This document shows positions 1 to 6,812 of a DNA stretch of 10,761 nt, piece by piece. Origin of the DNA: an uncultured Lachnospiraceae bacterium (GTDB lineage Bacteria > Bacillota > Clostridia > Lachnospirales > Lachnospiraceae). Below the pieces are notes generated by a model. That model was given only the letters and a program-made list of their open reading frames with translations, searched no databases and was not told where the DNA came from. The position numbers and the translations under genes are program-made. The stretch lies in the NCBI GenBank assembly GCA_945788595.1, contig CALZMS010000015.1, positions 1 through 10,761 of the forward strand, given 5' to 3'. Position 1 is the stretch's first letter, and the number at the start of each line of letters is the position of its first letter.

Positions 1-47
1 GTCAAACCGGCAAACAGGGAAGATAGCACTGCCATAAAAAGCCACAT
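1..47 (-). CDS. N-terminal start of a membrane transporter, EamA/DMT-like (partial)
   Basis: Only the first 15 codons and part of the next are in the window; the gene runs off the left edge. They read MWLFMAVLSSLFAGLT, a hydrophobic stretch that would begin a first membrane helix. The pattern (Trp-Leu-Phe, small residues, Leu-Phe-Ala-Gly-Leu-Thr) resembles the start of small EamA-family (drug/metabolite transporter superfamily) proteins of Clostridia. That family call comes from memory of the family, not from a domain seen in full. The ATG is well supported: a strong AGGAGGGAG ribosome binding site lies just upstream, and a near-consensus promoter lies 36 bp further out. That the region is a real gene start is much surer than the family name. 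Confidence 0.55.
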   Translation of the reverse strand, partial: MWLFMAVLSSLFAGL

Positions 48-82
48 AATGTTTCTCCCTCCTTCGTAAACTTTTTCTTAAT

Positions 83-110
83 ATTATAGTTTATTGAGAA
101 AAATTGTCAA
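83..110 (-). promoter_or_regulatory. Sigma-70/SigA promoter of the left-edge transporter gene
   Basis: Read on the minus strand there is a perfect -35 box TTGACA (110-105), a 16-bp spacer and a perfect -10 box TATAAT (88-83). The likely start of transcription is near 76, giving a leader of roughly 30 nt that contains the AGGAGGGAG site. This is the best promoter match in the left half of the window. It drives the gene leaving the left edge independently of the SulP gene. Confidence 0.8.
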
Positions 111-174
111 TTTGTGGCAATATGTATTTTCTTTTATTTATTGAAAAAGGGACCGTCAGTAACCAACGTCTCAA

Positions 175-279
175 CTAAATGACCTTGGTCAGTAACTGCC
201 CCTTCTCATCGTATTCTTTCACTGAAAATATCTATGCCAGCATTTCATGCTGCGGTATGCGTGATTTTTCCTCGTATTC
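175..279 (-). pseudogene. Possible degenerate coding scrap downstream of the SulP gene
   Basis: The 177-bp gap 111-287 contains no complete gene. One minus-strand frame (279 to 175) reads EYEEKSRIPQHEMLA, then a TAG, then IFSVKEYDEKGQLLTKVI and a TAG. The composition looks protein-like, but there is no start codon or ribosome binding site and I recognise no family. It may be the tail of a lost gene or chance. The same gap holds a direct repeat of GTTACTGAC (minus strand, around 201-209 and 155-163). A weak stem is possible between them, but I see no canonical U-tract terminator for the SulP gene. Low confidence. Confidence 0.2.
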
Positions 280-287
280 TATGCATG

Positions 288-2489
288 TTATTCTATAGCC
301 TCATAGAATTTTTTCAGTTTCTCCGCCAACTGCGGATCTCTTTCTTTTAACTGCAGATACCATTCCCGCTGAAGCTGCCGCATATGGGCGTATTCTTCCG
401 GATTTCGCTCTTTCATACGCATCCTCAGCAAATGACGATGCTCGATCAGGCGCTCGATCACATGAGGATCTATCTCCTGCAGATATTTTTCCGCCTCTGC
501 TTTTCTCTTTTCAATACGCTTCTCCAGCTGTTTTGCCTGTTCCGACGTAATGATGCCTTTCTGTCTCATCTGTTCCAGACGAAGCTCCAGATGTTCCATA
601 AGTTCATCCTCATCCACAAGGCTTAAGCTGCCCCAATGAGTATGCAGATGCTTATCCTCCAGAATCTCCGGCTGTTTCACCAGCTCATCGGCCGTTTCTT
701 CGGCAAATTGCTGCAGATACCTTTCTGCTTCTGCACCAAAGGCCCACTCAAATTCCGCCAGCGCAAGATCCGTTTCCGGAAGAGACGAGAGCAAAGCGTC
801 CAGCATGGGATTTTTATCCATCAACGTGTATGGCTTCTCTATGCCCACATCCTGTAATGCCAGCGTAATCGTCCGCCGTACCGCACCTGCCTCGATCAAA
901 CTCTTAGCGCCAAGCATTCTCAGCTGGTCGTTGAGTGAGCCGTCGTGCTCTGCCAGATACAGATGAATACCGCGATTCATGAGATTTCTGTACAGAAGCA
1001 CAAGGCGGTCTGCCGCTGTTACATCTATGCTGCCTATGCCTCTGGCATCCACCACCACAACTATTGTATCCTCTCTGACCGCGCCCTCAATTTCCTGCTG
1101 AAACCGGTCAATATTGGCAAAAAACAGATTGCCGCTGAAGCGGTAGATCACGGCATGTTCGATGGGACGGGCCGCGCTGTTCCTGTCCAGCGGATAGAAA
1201 TTACCCTGCCCGGGGATCCTGCCCACAAAGGATGTGGGCGGCGCTACGGCCCGCACTGCCACCTCGGCAAAGGAAAGCAGACAGCCGATCACTACGCCGG
1301 GGACTGTACCAAAGATCAACACACCCAAAAAGCACAAAAGAAAGACGATCCATTCATTCCGGCTGGTCTTCCACAGACGCTTACACAGTGGTATTTCCAG
1401 AATACCGATCAGTGCCACGATAACGATACCCGTCAGAATCGGCACCGGAAGATACTGTAAAAGCGGGGTTCCAAACAGTAAAACCACCAGCATCGTTGCG
1501 GCAGCCGCCACTGACATGATCTGAGACCGGACGCCAAAGGTATCTGCTATGCCGCTTCGGGAAACAGATCCGTTGATCGGGCAGCAGCCTACAATTCCGC
1601 CGGCCGCATTCATGGCCGCATAAGCCAGAAGTTCCGCATTATTGTCCACTGTATCGTTGTAACGCATGGCATAATTTCCCGTAGCCAGTAACGTCTGCGC
1701 CATAATCACTGCGGCAATACTTAGGGACTGCAAAAGAAGCTGGGATGTGTGTTCCGCCAGCAGACTGATGTCAGGCAAAACCAGGGCCGGAAGCCCCGCT
1801 TCCACCTGGGGGAGCAGCTTCACGCCATACTGGTCCAGATGACAGAACACCTGCAATATGGCGCCCACCACCATCATGATCACTGTCATGGGCACTTTCG
1901 GAATAAATTTTTTACAGATAAGCAGGATCACTACCGTGCCAAATCCCAGCACTGCGGAAAGCGGGTGAAACAGCTGCAGCTGCTCTGCCAGGTGGCCAAG
2001 CAGGGAAAATATTTCACCTACTCCGGCACTGCCGCCAAACAGTTTTGGAATCTGCATCAGAATGATCGTTGTGCCAACACCCGAGATAAATCCTCCCATG
2101 ACTGGTGTGGATATGTACCGCAGGACTCTGCCGGCTTTGATCACGTAAAACACAAGGAACCAGGCCGCTGTCAGGACGGAAAGCAGTGGAACAATCTTCA
2201 TAGCCTCCGGCGATTCCGCCGCAATCCCCAGCTGGGATAACAGGCTTCCTACCATGACCGCCGGCATGGCATCCACTCCTACCACAAATTGTGGAGACGT
2301 ACTCAAAAATGCAAATACTAAAATAGGAAGCAGCGATCCATACAGACCATACACCACCGGCAGACCGGCAATCTGGGCATAGCCCATGGATATGGGGATG
2401 GACACCAGCGCTATGATGATTCCGGCCAGGATGTCTTTGCCTGCATGAAGCTCTGACTTTTTATATCTTATTTGTTGGATCAGACGCAT
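288..2489 (-). CDS. SulP-family inorganic anion transporter with STAS domain and long C-terminal extension
   Basis: A 733-residue integral membrane protein of the SulP/SLC26 family, which moves anions such as sulfate or bicarbonate; the substrate here cannot be read from sequence. Residues about 15-415 form the hydrophobic transport domain. It has the typical N-terminal segment (GIIIALVSIPISMGYAQIAG, 23-42), the GLYGSLLP region (48-55) and the conserved NGSVSRSG loop (306-313). A STAS domain follows (about 440-550: YRFSGNLFFANIDRF, then VVVDARGIGSIDVTAADRL). Residues 551-733 are an extra charged, Glu/Arg/Lys-rich, predicted helical or coiled-coil tail, beyond the usual SulP end near the STAS domain. 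The start at 2489 is chosen because AAAGGAGAG precedes that ATG; a further 26 codons upstream are open but lack a binding site and do not look like protein. Stop is TAA. The nearest upstream gene is the 57-residue protein, 180 bp away. Confidence 0.93.
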   Translation of the reverse strand: MRLIQQIRYKKSELHAGKDILAGIIIALVSIPISMGYAQIAGLPVVYGLYGSLLPILVFAFLSTSPQFVVGVDAMPAVMVGSLLSQLGIAAESPEAMKIVPLLSVLTAAWFLVFYVIKAGRVLRYISTPVMGGFISGVGTTIILMQIPKLFGGSAGVGEIFSLLGHLAEQLQLFHPLSAVLGFGTVVILLICKKFIPKVPMTVIMMVVGAILQVFCHLDQYGVKLLPQVEAGLPALVLPDISLLAEHTSQLLLQSLSIAAVIMAQTLLATGNYAMRYNDTVDNNAELLAYAAMNAAGGIVGCCPINGSVSRSGIADTFGVRSQIMSVAAAATMLVVLLFGTPLLQYLPVPILTGIVIVALIGILEIPLCKRLWKTSRNEWIVFLLCFLGVLIFGTVPGVVIGCLLSFAEVAVRAVAPPTSFVGRIPGQGNFYPLDRNSAARPIEHAVIYRFSGNLFFANIDRFQQEIEGAVREDTIVVVVDARGIGSIDVTAADRLVLLYRNLMNRGIHLYLAEHDGSLNDQLRMLGAKSLIEAGAVRRTITLALQDVGIEKPYTLMDKNPMLDALLSSLPETDLALAEFEWAFGAEAERYLQQFAEETADELVKQPEILEDKHLHTHWGSLSLVDEDELMEHLELRLEQMRQKGIITSEQAKQLEKRIEKRKAEAEKYLQEIDPHVIERLIEHRHLLRMRMKERNPEEYAHMRQLQREWYLQLKERDPQLAEKLKKFYEAIE

Positions 2490-2669
2490 GACGCTCTCCT
2501 TTCGCAGATTTATAGGGGCAGAAAATAGCCTAGGAACTAGTCCTCTGGCAGCCGGCAAATCATACATATATTAATTTTTCTGTTTTCTGGTATTACACAA
2601 TTGCCATGGTTTACAGACTATGACTGATGGATTGTTTTTTATTCTTCGTCCGACTTTTCTTTCTATAGA

Positions 2670-2843
2670 TCAATCTACGATCTCATACTGCAGCATCTCC
2701 CACTTCAGCTGCGTGCCTTCTCTAATCTCCATTGGAAGAAGCGCCCGTGCCACTACGCGGGTATTTCCGGATTCGTTGTCAGTTCTGCGAAGATTGGCGT
2801 AATCGCCGTCGATACTTTCTACTACAAAATACATGGTTTCCAT
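2670..2843 (-). CDS. Small 57-residue protein, DUF3006-like
   Basis: A short gene with a clear AAGGAG binding site 6 bases before its ATG and a TGA stop. The product begins METMYFVVESIDGDYANLRR and continues with a VVARALLP stretch, then IREGTQL, and ends MLQYEIVD. The pattern of beta-strand-like residues, an acidic D-G-D turn, a LLP motif and a later EG..L turn resembles small DUF3006-type proteins of Firmicutes, which form a compact beta barrel and have no firm function. No membrane segment or signal peptide is visible. It lies 180 bp upstream of the SulP gene on the same strand with no clear terminator between, so co-transcription is possible. The existence of the gene is well supported by start, site and length; the family name is tentative. 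Confidence 0.7.
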   Translation of the reverse strand: METMYFVVESIDGDYANLRRTDNESGNTRVVARALLPMEIREGTQLKWEMLQYEIVD

Positions 2844-2861
2844 AAAAATCTCCTTTTTAAC

Positions 2862-2891
2862 TCTGCGCTTTCAGATATAGAACAGCGCAGA
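2862..2891 (-). repeat. Inverted repeat in the leader of the 57-residue gene
   Basis: TCTGCGCT (2862-2869) and AGCGCAGA (2884-2891) are perfect 8-bp inverted arms around a 14-nt loop. On the minus strand the stem ends about 12 nt before the ribosome binding site of the small gene at 2843. There is no U-tract after it, so it is not a typical terminator. It may be a leader hairpin affecting mRNA stability or translation, or be incidental. Confidence 0.4.
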
Positions 2892-3033
2892 TTCAGCTTT
2901 TATTATTCTGCGTTTCCAGTAACTCTCTGACTTCTGCAAAGATACCTTTCACCTTGTATAGCGTATGCGAAAATTATAACTTTTTCAAGAGCGTTTTGGA
3001 ATTATGAATTAACTTTTCGCAGACAAGAATAAT

Positions 3034-3063
3034 GGAGATTACATCAAAACTGACATAATCTCC
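3034..3063 (-). terminator. Hairpin terminator candidate after the kinase/membrane-protein operon
   Basis: GGAGATTA and TAATCTCC form perfect 8-bp arms. The interior can extend by G-U, U-A, C-G and A-U type pairs to about 13 bp, closing on a GTTT tetraloop on the minus strand. It is followed there by ATTATTCTTG, a modest rather than strong U-tract. It lies 135 bp after the stop of the last gene of the two-component operon. Intrinsic termination is likely but may be leaky. Confidence 0.6.
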
Positions 3064-3197
3064 ACTCCTGTTCAAACCTACAGCACCGGATTCGGAACGT
3101 AACAGACCAGAACCACCAATGTGGTACAGAAATCCTTGGTTTCCTGTGCTGCCGCGTAAATATGTGCAATGTCCAGAGGGCAGTCCCAAAATTGCCC

Positions 3198-3584
3198 TTA
3201 TTTCAGCAATTCATCCGTCAGACGGATAATATCGGGAGCAATTTTCTCTCGCTCTTTTTTTAATATACGATTATACAAAGGGTAGGCACAGGCCAGGATG
3301 CCGATGCCAAGAAATCCGACAACGCTCCCGACCGGAACAGCCAGCTCTCCGATCAGTTTCCCAAAATCGGACATGGCAAGACTCATGCCGACACCCAGAA
3401 CGAGCGCGCCAACCACTCCCACAACAATCGAAATTGCCGTGGCTTTTCTGGTAACACCAGCATCCAGAGCACGAAGCTGCTCCATCTTATCTTCTTCTGC
3501 CGGCATATATTTTTTCCGGATAGACTGAATTTCCTCCTGCTGCTCTGCAGAATACGTCATCTTAAAGTTTTCTTTATTGTCCAT
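3198..3584 (-). CDS. Small two-helix membrane protein, last gene of the two-component operon
   Basis: A 128-residue protein. An N-terminal charged, helical segment (residues 1-45, with RKKYMPAEEDKMEQLRALDA) precedes two membrane helices (about 47-71 and 81-104) and a basic C-terminal tail (YNRILKKEREK). A GMSLAM motif closes the first helix. It is clearly homologous to the interrupted gene at 6316-6684: IRKKY/IRTQY, LRALDA/LKVLDA, GVGMSLAMSDFG/GSGMSMAMTDVG and YPLYNRIL/YPMYKGIL align without gaps of note. I recall relatives in gut Clostridia carrying the doubtful name dihydropteridine reductase; nothing here looks like an enzyme. The ATG has GGAG 8 bases upstream and overlaps the previous gene by 11 bp, so translation is probably coupled. 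Function unknown; a membrane-stress or sensing accessory is an inference from context. Confidence 0.85.
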   Translation of the reverse strand: MDNKENFKMTYSAEQQEEIQSIRKKYMPAEEDKMEQLRALDAGVTRKATAISIVVGVVGALVLGVGMSLAMSDFGKLIGELAVPVGSVVGFLGIGILACAYPLYNRILKKEREKIAPDIIRLTDELLK

Positions 3585-4461
3585 TTGATTTCTCCATACG
3601 TTTTATTTTTTTACTGCTCTGAACGATCATACAGATTGCCATAATGATGATAAATATCGAAACAGCAGCACCGCTGATTCCCATAAATGCCATCTGTCTC
3701 TGCAGTGTCATCGTTCCATTACTGAACGTGGTCAGCATGGTACTTTCCAGAGTCAGCATGGACACACAGGCCGCCGCCAGAGAAATTGCTTTGGAAGCTG
3801 AATACGCCGGACTATTATATTTGCGGTACCTGATTAAATTAATAATTGCCAGAGTCAGCGTAGTAAAGGTATATGCAGCCATAGCAATCGTGGTGACCTC
3901 ATGATGTCTGACGAAGCGATTTACATAAATCATGTAAAATATCATGACCGACACTGTCAGATTCATTAACAGAAATACCCAGCCGCAAATACGATATCTT
4001 CGCAGTTCCGCCTGCAGCTTCTCACCGGGCTTGTGGCGAGCTATGTGGCATACGAGAAAAAACCGCATAAATGCCAGACAAAAATAATATCCTGCCAATG
4101 AATAAAACCAAAAAGATCTGTGACAGATTCCCAGACCTAATTGCAGGATCGCATAAGCTCCATTCCAAAGGAAATTTCCGGTCAGCGTCACCTTCATCCG
4201 CAGACGGGTATCCCCCTGCCAGATCTGCGCATATTTATTCTCGTTTTTTATTTTCAAAAAACACCGAATAATCCGGGGTATCCTCGCACACCACACTGTC
4301 AGCGTATACGTGGCAAAAATATATGCACCAATGCGAACAGGCTCATTTTCTTCTAAAGCCAGCATAGCATATGTTAAAAAGCAGGTTGTGGCAGGCAACA
4401 AAAGACAAAGAACAACAATATGTGGAAACAGCACTGTTTTTCCAAGCTCCTTACAATTCAT
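3574..4461 (-). CDS. Eight-helix membrane protein of unknown function next to the sensor kinase
   Basis: A 295-residue polytopic protein with eight likely membrane helices, at about 9-33, 43-65, 92-112, 117-140, 157-180, 189-210, 224-245 and 256-280. Basic loops (RCFLKIKNENK, RRYR, RYRKY) lie between helices. No catalytic motif or known transporter signature is visible and I do not recognise the family. The ATG follows the TGA of the kinase gene by one base, and its binding site (GGAGG) lies inside the kinase's last codons, so the two are translationally linked. It overlaps the following small membrane gene by 11 bp. The tight packing suggests it works with the kinase, for example as a sensor partner or as the output of the system, but that is inference. 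Confidence 0.85.
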   Translation of the reverse strand: MNCKELGKTVLFPHIVVLCLLLPATTCFLTYAMLALEENEPVRIGAYIFATYTLTVWCARIPRIIRCFLKIKNENKYAQIWQGDTRLRMKVTLTGNFLWNGAYAILQLGLGICHRSFWFYSLAGYYFCLAFMRFFLVCHIARHKPGEKLQAELRRYRICGWVFLLMNLTVSVMIFYMIYVNRFVRHHEVTTIAMAAYTFTTLTLAIINLIRYRKYNSPAYSASKAISLAAACVSMLTLESTMLTTFSNGTMTLQRQMAFMGISGAAVSIFIIIMAICMIVQSSKKIKRMEKSNGQ

Positions 4462-4462
4462 A

Positions 4463-5536
4463 TCAGCCCCTCCGCATCCTTACAGTAAAAGTCGTCCCCA
4501 CACCAAGAGAACTTTCCACACTGATCTCACCGTGCATGATATCAATCACCCGTTTTACTAAAGCAAGTCCAAGCCCGTTTCCCTGAATCGAGCGAGAGGT
4601 ATCTCCCTGATAAAATTTCTCAAAAATATGAGCCCCCACCTCTGCCGTCATACCGCAGCCGGTATCCTGCACCTTGACAATAGCATATTCATCATCTACT
4701 GTCAGGCTAACGAAAACTGTACTGCCTTCCAGCGTAAATTTAAAAGCGTTGGAAAAAAGATTGTTCCATACCAGCCCCAGGAGTTCTGCATCAGCTTTAA
4801 TCATAACATTTTCCGCAATCTCTGTCTTGATCTCAATCTCTGCCTTCTCCCATACGTTTTTGTATTGCAGAAGACATTCGCAAAGCTGCTCTCCCAGATC
4901 AAATTCCGTGGTCTGCGGAAAAATCTGCTGATTTTCCAGACGGTTCAGCTTCAGAATATTTGTCATCATATCCGCCAAACGTCGGGAGCCGTCGGTGACA
5001 CCTTTGGCATATTCCATGCGCTTTTCATCAGAAAGGTCCGGTGCCTGTAATAAAGTACCGTAGTTCTGCATGATGGAAAGGGGCGTTTTCATCTCGTGAG
5101 AGACATTGGCAATGAAGTCCGTCCGCAAGGTCTCCACACTTTGCAGCTCCTGTGCCATTTTATTAAAGCATTCGATGATCTCATTAAAAGTTTCATCCGT
5201 CGCAAGCTGCACTTGTGGTTTGATCCGCACGGAAAAATCTCCCTGCATGATTTTTTCAGCGTCCTCAGCAATATGCCTGACCGGCCGCAATACAGTGTAT
5301 TTGCGCCGCAAAGCGTCGATCAGCGTAAACAAAAGACTCAGCAATAAACAATTGCCAAAGGTCAGCTTAGCTGCCGTGCTGATGTTTTCGTCCGTCAGCG
5401 GGATATTCAGCGTATCGAAAAAGGTCGATACGAACAGAATCGTACAGCTTGTAGTCACAAATGCAACCAGGAGAAAAAATATCGCATAGTGATAGACGAA
5501 TTTTAAGATGGAAACGATATGCTTTTCCTGCTTCAT
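4463..5536 (-). CDS. HAMP-domain sensor histidine kinase
   Basis: A 357-residue membrane histidine kinase. Two helices (about 13-38 and 57-76) flank a very short extracytoplasmic stretch of about 20 residues, so it probably senses the membrane or a partner protein rather than a ligand in a large domain. A HAMP linker follows (about 78-135), then the HisKA domain with the phospho-accepting H147 in NVSHEMKTPL. The ATPase domain has the N box (WNNLFSNAFKFT, 257-268), G1 DTGCG (291-295), the F box (FEKFYQ, 305-310) and G2 GNGLGLAL (319-326). All key residues are present. Its ATG overlaps the stop of the response regulator gene in an ATGA arrangement, so normal expression depends on ribosomes finishing the regulator. 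The amber codon in the regulator could therefore reduce kinase synthesis. Confidence 0.95.
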   Translation of the reverse strand: MKQEKHIVSILKFVYHYAIFFLLVAFVTTSCTILFVSTFFDTLNIPLTDENISTAAKLTFGNCLLLSLLFTLIDALRRKYTVLRPVRHIAEDAEKIMQGDFSVRIKPQVQLATDETFNEIIECFNKMAQELQSVETLRTDFIANVSHEMKTPLSIMQNYGTLLQAPDLSDEKRMEYAKGVTDGSRRLADMMTNILKLNRLENQQIFPQTTEFDLGEQLCECLLQYKNVWEKAEIEIKTEIAENVMIKADAELLGLVWNNLFSNAFKFTLEGSTVFVSLTVDDEYAIVKVQDTGCGMTAEVGAHIFEKFYQGDTSRSIQGNGLGLALVKRVIDIMHGEISVESSLGVGTTFTVRMRRG

Positions 5537-6204
5537 GTCAGCACCACCTTATATCCCAGCCCGTGAACCGTCCTGATTTCAAAGGCATCACAGCAGGAGT
5601 GCTTCTGACGGAGCTTTGTCATATACACATCCACGGCCCGCGGCGCAGTTTCCGTATCCGCATCCCAGAATTCATCCATGAGCTGTTTTCTCGTAAAGGT
5701 CTTTTTCGGATAGCTCAGCAGTTTATATAAAATGGAAAATTCACGGTTGGTCAGCGGTATTTCTTCTCCGTCCAGACAGGCCGTATGTTCGTCCGCATCC
5801 ATAACGAAGCTGCCGATCTCGATTTTTCGTGAAGATGCAATCTTAGCACGGCGAAGAAGCGCTCCGATCCGTAAGAAAAGCTCCTACAGGTCAATAGGCT
5901 TGACCATATAGTCATCCACGCCGATCCGAAAACCTTTTTGCTTGGAAGCAATATCATCACGGGCAGTCATAAACAAAATGGGAATTTCGCTGTTTACCTC
6001 CCGGATATTACGGGCAAACTCAAATCCATCTACACCGGGCATCATAATATCGGACACAATAAGATCAAACATACTGGCATAAATTGCATCATATGCCTCA
6101 TTTGCGCTCAGACACCCGGTAGCCTCATATCCGCTACTGTTCAGGAAAGCGCAGACTGTTCTGTTCAATTCTTTATCGTCTTCCACAACCAATATCTTAA
6201 ACAT
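5533..6204 (-). pseudogene. OmpR/PhoB-type response regulator interrupted by an in-frame amber codon
   Basis: A single 223-codon frame encodes a full response regulator except that codon 107 is TAG (5886-5884). Residues 1-106 are a complete receiver: acidic pocket E8/D9/D10, phospho-acceptor D52 in SDIMMPGVDG, T80 and K102 in VKPIDL. After the TAG the same frame continues ELFLRIGALLRRAKIAS and then a complete winged-helix DNA-binding domain (LTNREFSILYKLL, RAVDVYMTKLR, IRTVHGLGYK) to a TGA overlapping the kinase start. Relatives read DLEEL at this linker, so one GAG-to-TAG change explains the stop. The start is supported by GGAGG 7 bases before the ATG. No good re-initiation site exists before 5802. 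Without read-through only a receiver is made. Sequencing error, strain-specific mutation or suppression are the alternatives. Confidence 0.9.
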
Positions 6205-6239
6205 GGGTAAACCTCCATAATTTCAAGGTAATCGCAGGT

Positions 6240-6268
6240 ATTGTATCATGGTAATGTTAAAGTTTTGT
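6240..6268 (-). promoter_or_regulatory. Weak promoter candidate for the response regulator operon
   Basis: On the minus strand TGATACAAT (extended -10, TACAAT at 6245-6240) sits 35 bp before the regulator start. The region 17 bp upstream (6268-6263, ACAAAA) is a poor -35, which would fit a promoter needing an activator such as the regulator itself. I see no terminator between the upstream small membrane gene and this site, so read-through from upstream is also possible. Confidence 0.35.
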
Positions 6269-6315
6269 TTATGTTTTTTCTGCCGGGAAAGATTATTTGT
6301 ATTTTATCGCCGTTA

Positions 6316-6684
6316 TCAGCATTCTCTCATGATTTTATCGCTGAGCGCAACAATCTTATCTGCATATTTTCTGCGGCGGGAATTCAGAATGCCCTTATAC
6401 ATGGGATAATTCAAAATGGCCATTCCCATTCCCACCAGACCGATTATGATTCCAACCACCATAGGATTTGGGCTGTTCAGAACCTGTCCCACATCGGTCA
6501 TAGCCATGCTCATGCCGCTTCCCATTACCAGGGCACTAACTGTACCAAAGATTCCAGCAAACACATTGGCCGGGCACTTGACCTTCGCATCAAGCACTTT
6601 AAGCTCATCAAGCTTGGTATGAGTTTTCTCAATATACTGAGTACGGATTTTCTTCACCAGAAATTCCTAATCATTTTTATTCAA
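6316..6684 (-). pseudogene. Two-helix membrane protein gene with amber at codon 6 (homologue of the gene at 3198-3584)
   Basis: A strong AGGAGG site is placed 8 bases before a TTG (6684-6682). That frame reads MNKND, then TAG (6669-6667), then EFLVKKIRTQYIEKTHTKLD and on to a TGA at 6316. The residues right after the stop continue naturally, and relatives I recall have Tyr at this position, so a TAT/TAC-to-TAG change is likely. The body has two membrane helices, the GSGMSMAMTD motif and a basic tail (NSRRRKYADKI), like its homologue 2.7 kb away. A GTG at 6657 with TAGGA 7 bases before it could restart translation, losing only about nine residues, so a nearly full-length 113-residue protein may still be made. 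A Cys and a Gly in KCPANVFAG look atypical and fit relaxed selection. Confidence 0.75.
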
Positions 6685-6719
6685 TGTAGCTACCTCCTTT
6701 TGCTTCACTTGTTAAACTC

Positions 6720-6725
6720 ATTATA
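6720..6725 (-). promoter_or_regulatory. TATAAT -10 box before the interrupted small membrane gene
   Basis: A perfect TATAAT on the minus strand lies 36 bp upstream of the TTG start, with the AGGAGG site between. No acceptable -35 is visible in the A/T-rich sequence 16-18 bp upstream, so support is partial. The position is right for the start of an operon running into the two-component genes. Confidence 0.4.
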
Positions 6726-6812
6726 TTGCTCGTATGTTTTCATATTTTTTAAGAAATGTTTCTGTTTTATTAAAATACAGGCTATAAAAAATGTCAGATT
6801 GCATTCGTTTTC

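Larger units (their letters stand above)
2844..3197. other. Gene-poor interval with hairpins and fragmentary frames
   Basis: About 350 bp without a gene I can support. From right to left it holds a small stem GGGCA/TGCCC straight after the stop of the next gene (about 3181-3198), a short ACCAC/GTGGT stem (about 3114-3127) and a 13-bp terminator-like hairpin (3034-3063). An isolated TATAAT on the minus strand (2978-2973) has only a poor -35 partner. A minus-strand frame 3189-2974 is open but does not look like protein. After its TAA the same frame carries SHTLYKVKGIFAEVRELLE and further residues to a TGA near 2898, which reads more like protein but has no start. It may be debris of a lost gene. 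Confidence 0.4.

Noticed and set aside
384..2240. Several plus-strand open frames of 60-170 codons opposite the SulP gene
   Set aside because: They are antisense shadows of a strongly coding minus-strand gene, rich in His/Gln/Arg, with no ribosome binding sites and no recognisable family.
2490..2567. 26-codon N-terminal extension of the SulP protein
   Set aside because: No ribosome binding site at the upstream start, non-family sequence, and a good AAAGGAGAG site at the ATG at 2489.
2974..3189. 71-codon minus-strand frame as a gene
   Set aside because: It spans the terminator hairpin at 3034-3063, begins without a binding site and has Gly/Ser/Cys-rich sequence unlike a protein family.
5533..6204. 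Frameshift between the two halves of the response regulator
   Set aside because: The two halves are in the same frame (the distance between their starts is a multiple of three) and the linker residues read through without gap; a single TAG codon is the only break.
5884..6669. Pyrrolysine insertion at the amber codons
   Set aside because: Known pyrrolysine proteins are mainly methylamine methyltransferases; a response regulator linker and a small membrane protein are not such sites, and no pyl gene is in the window.
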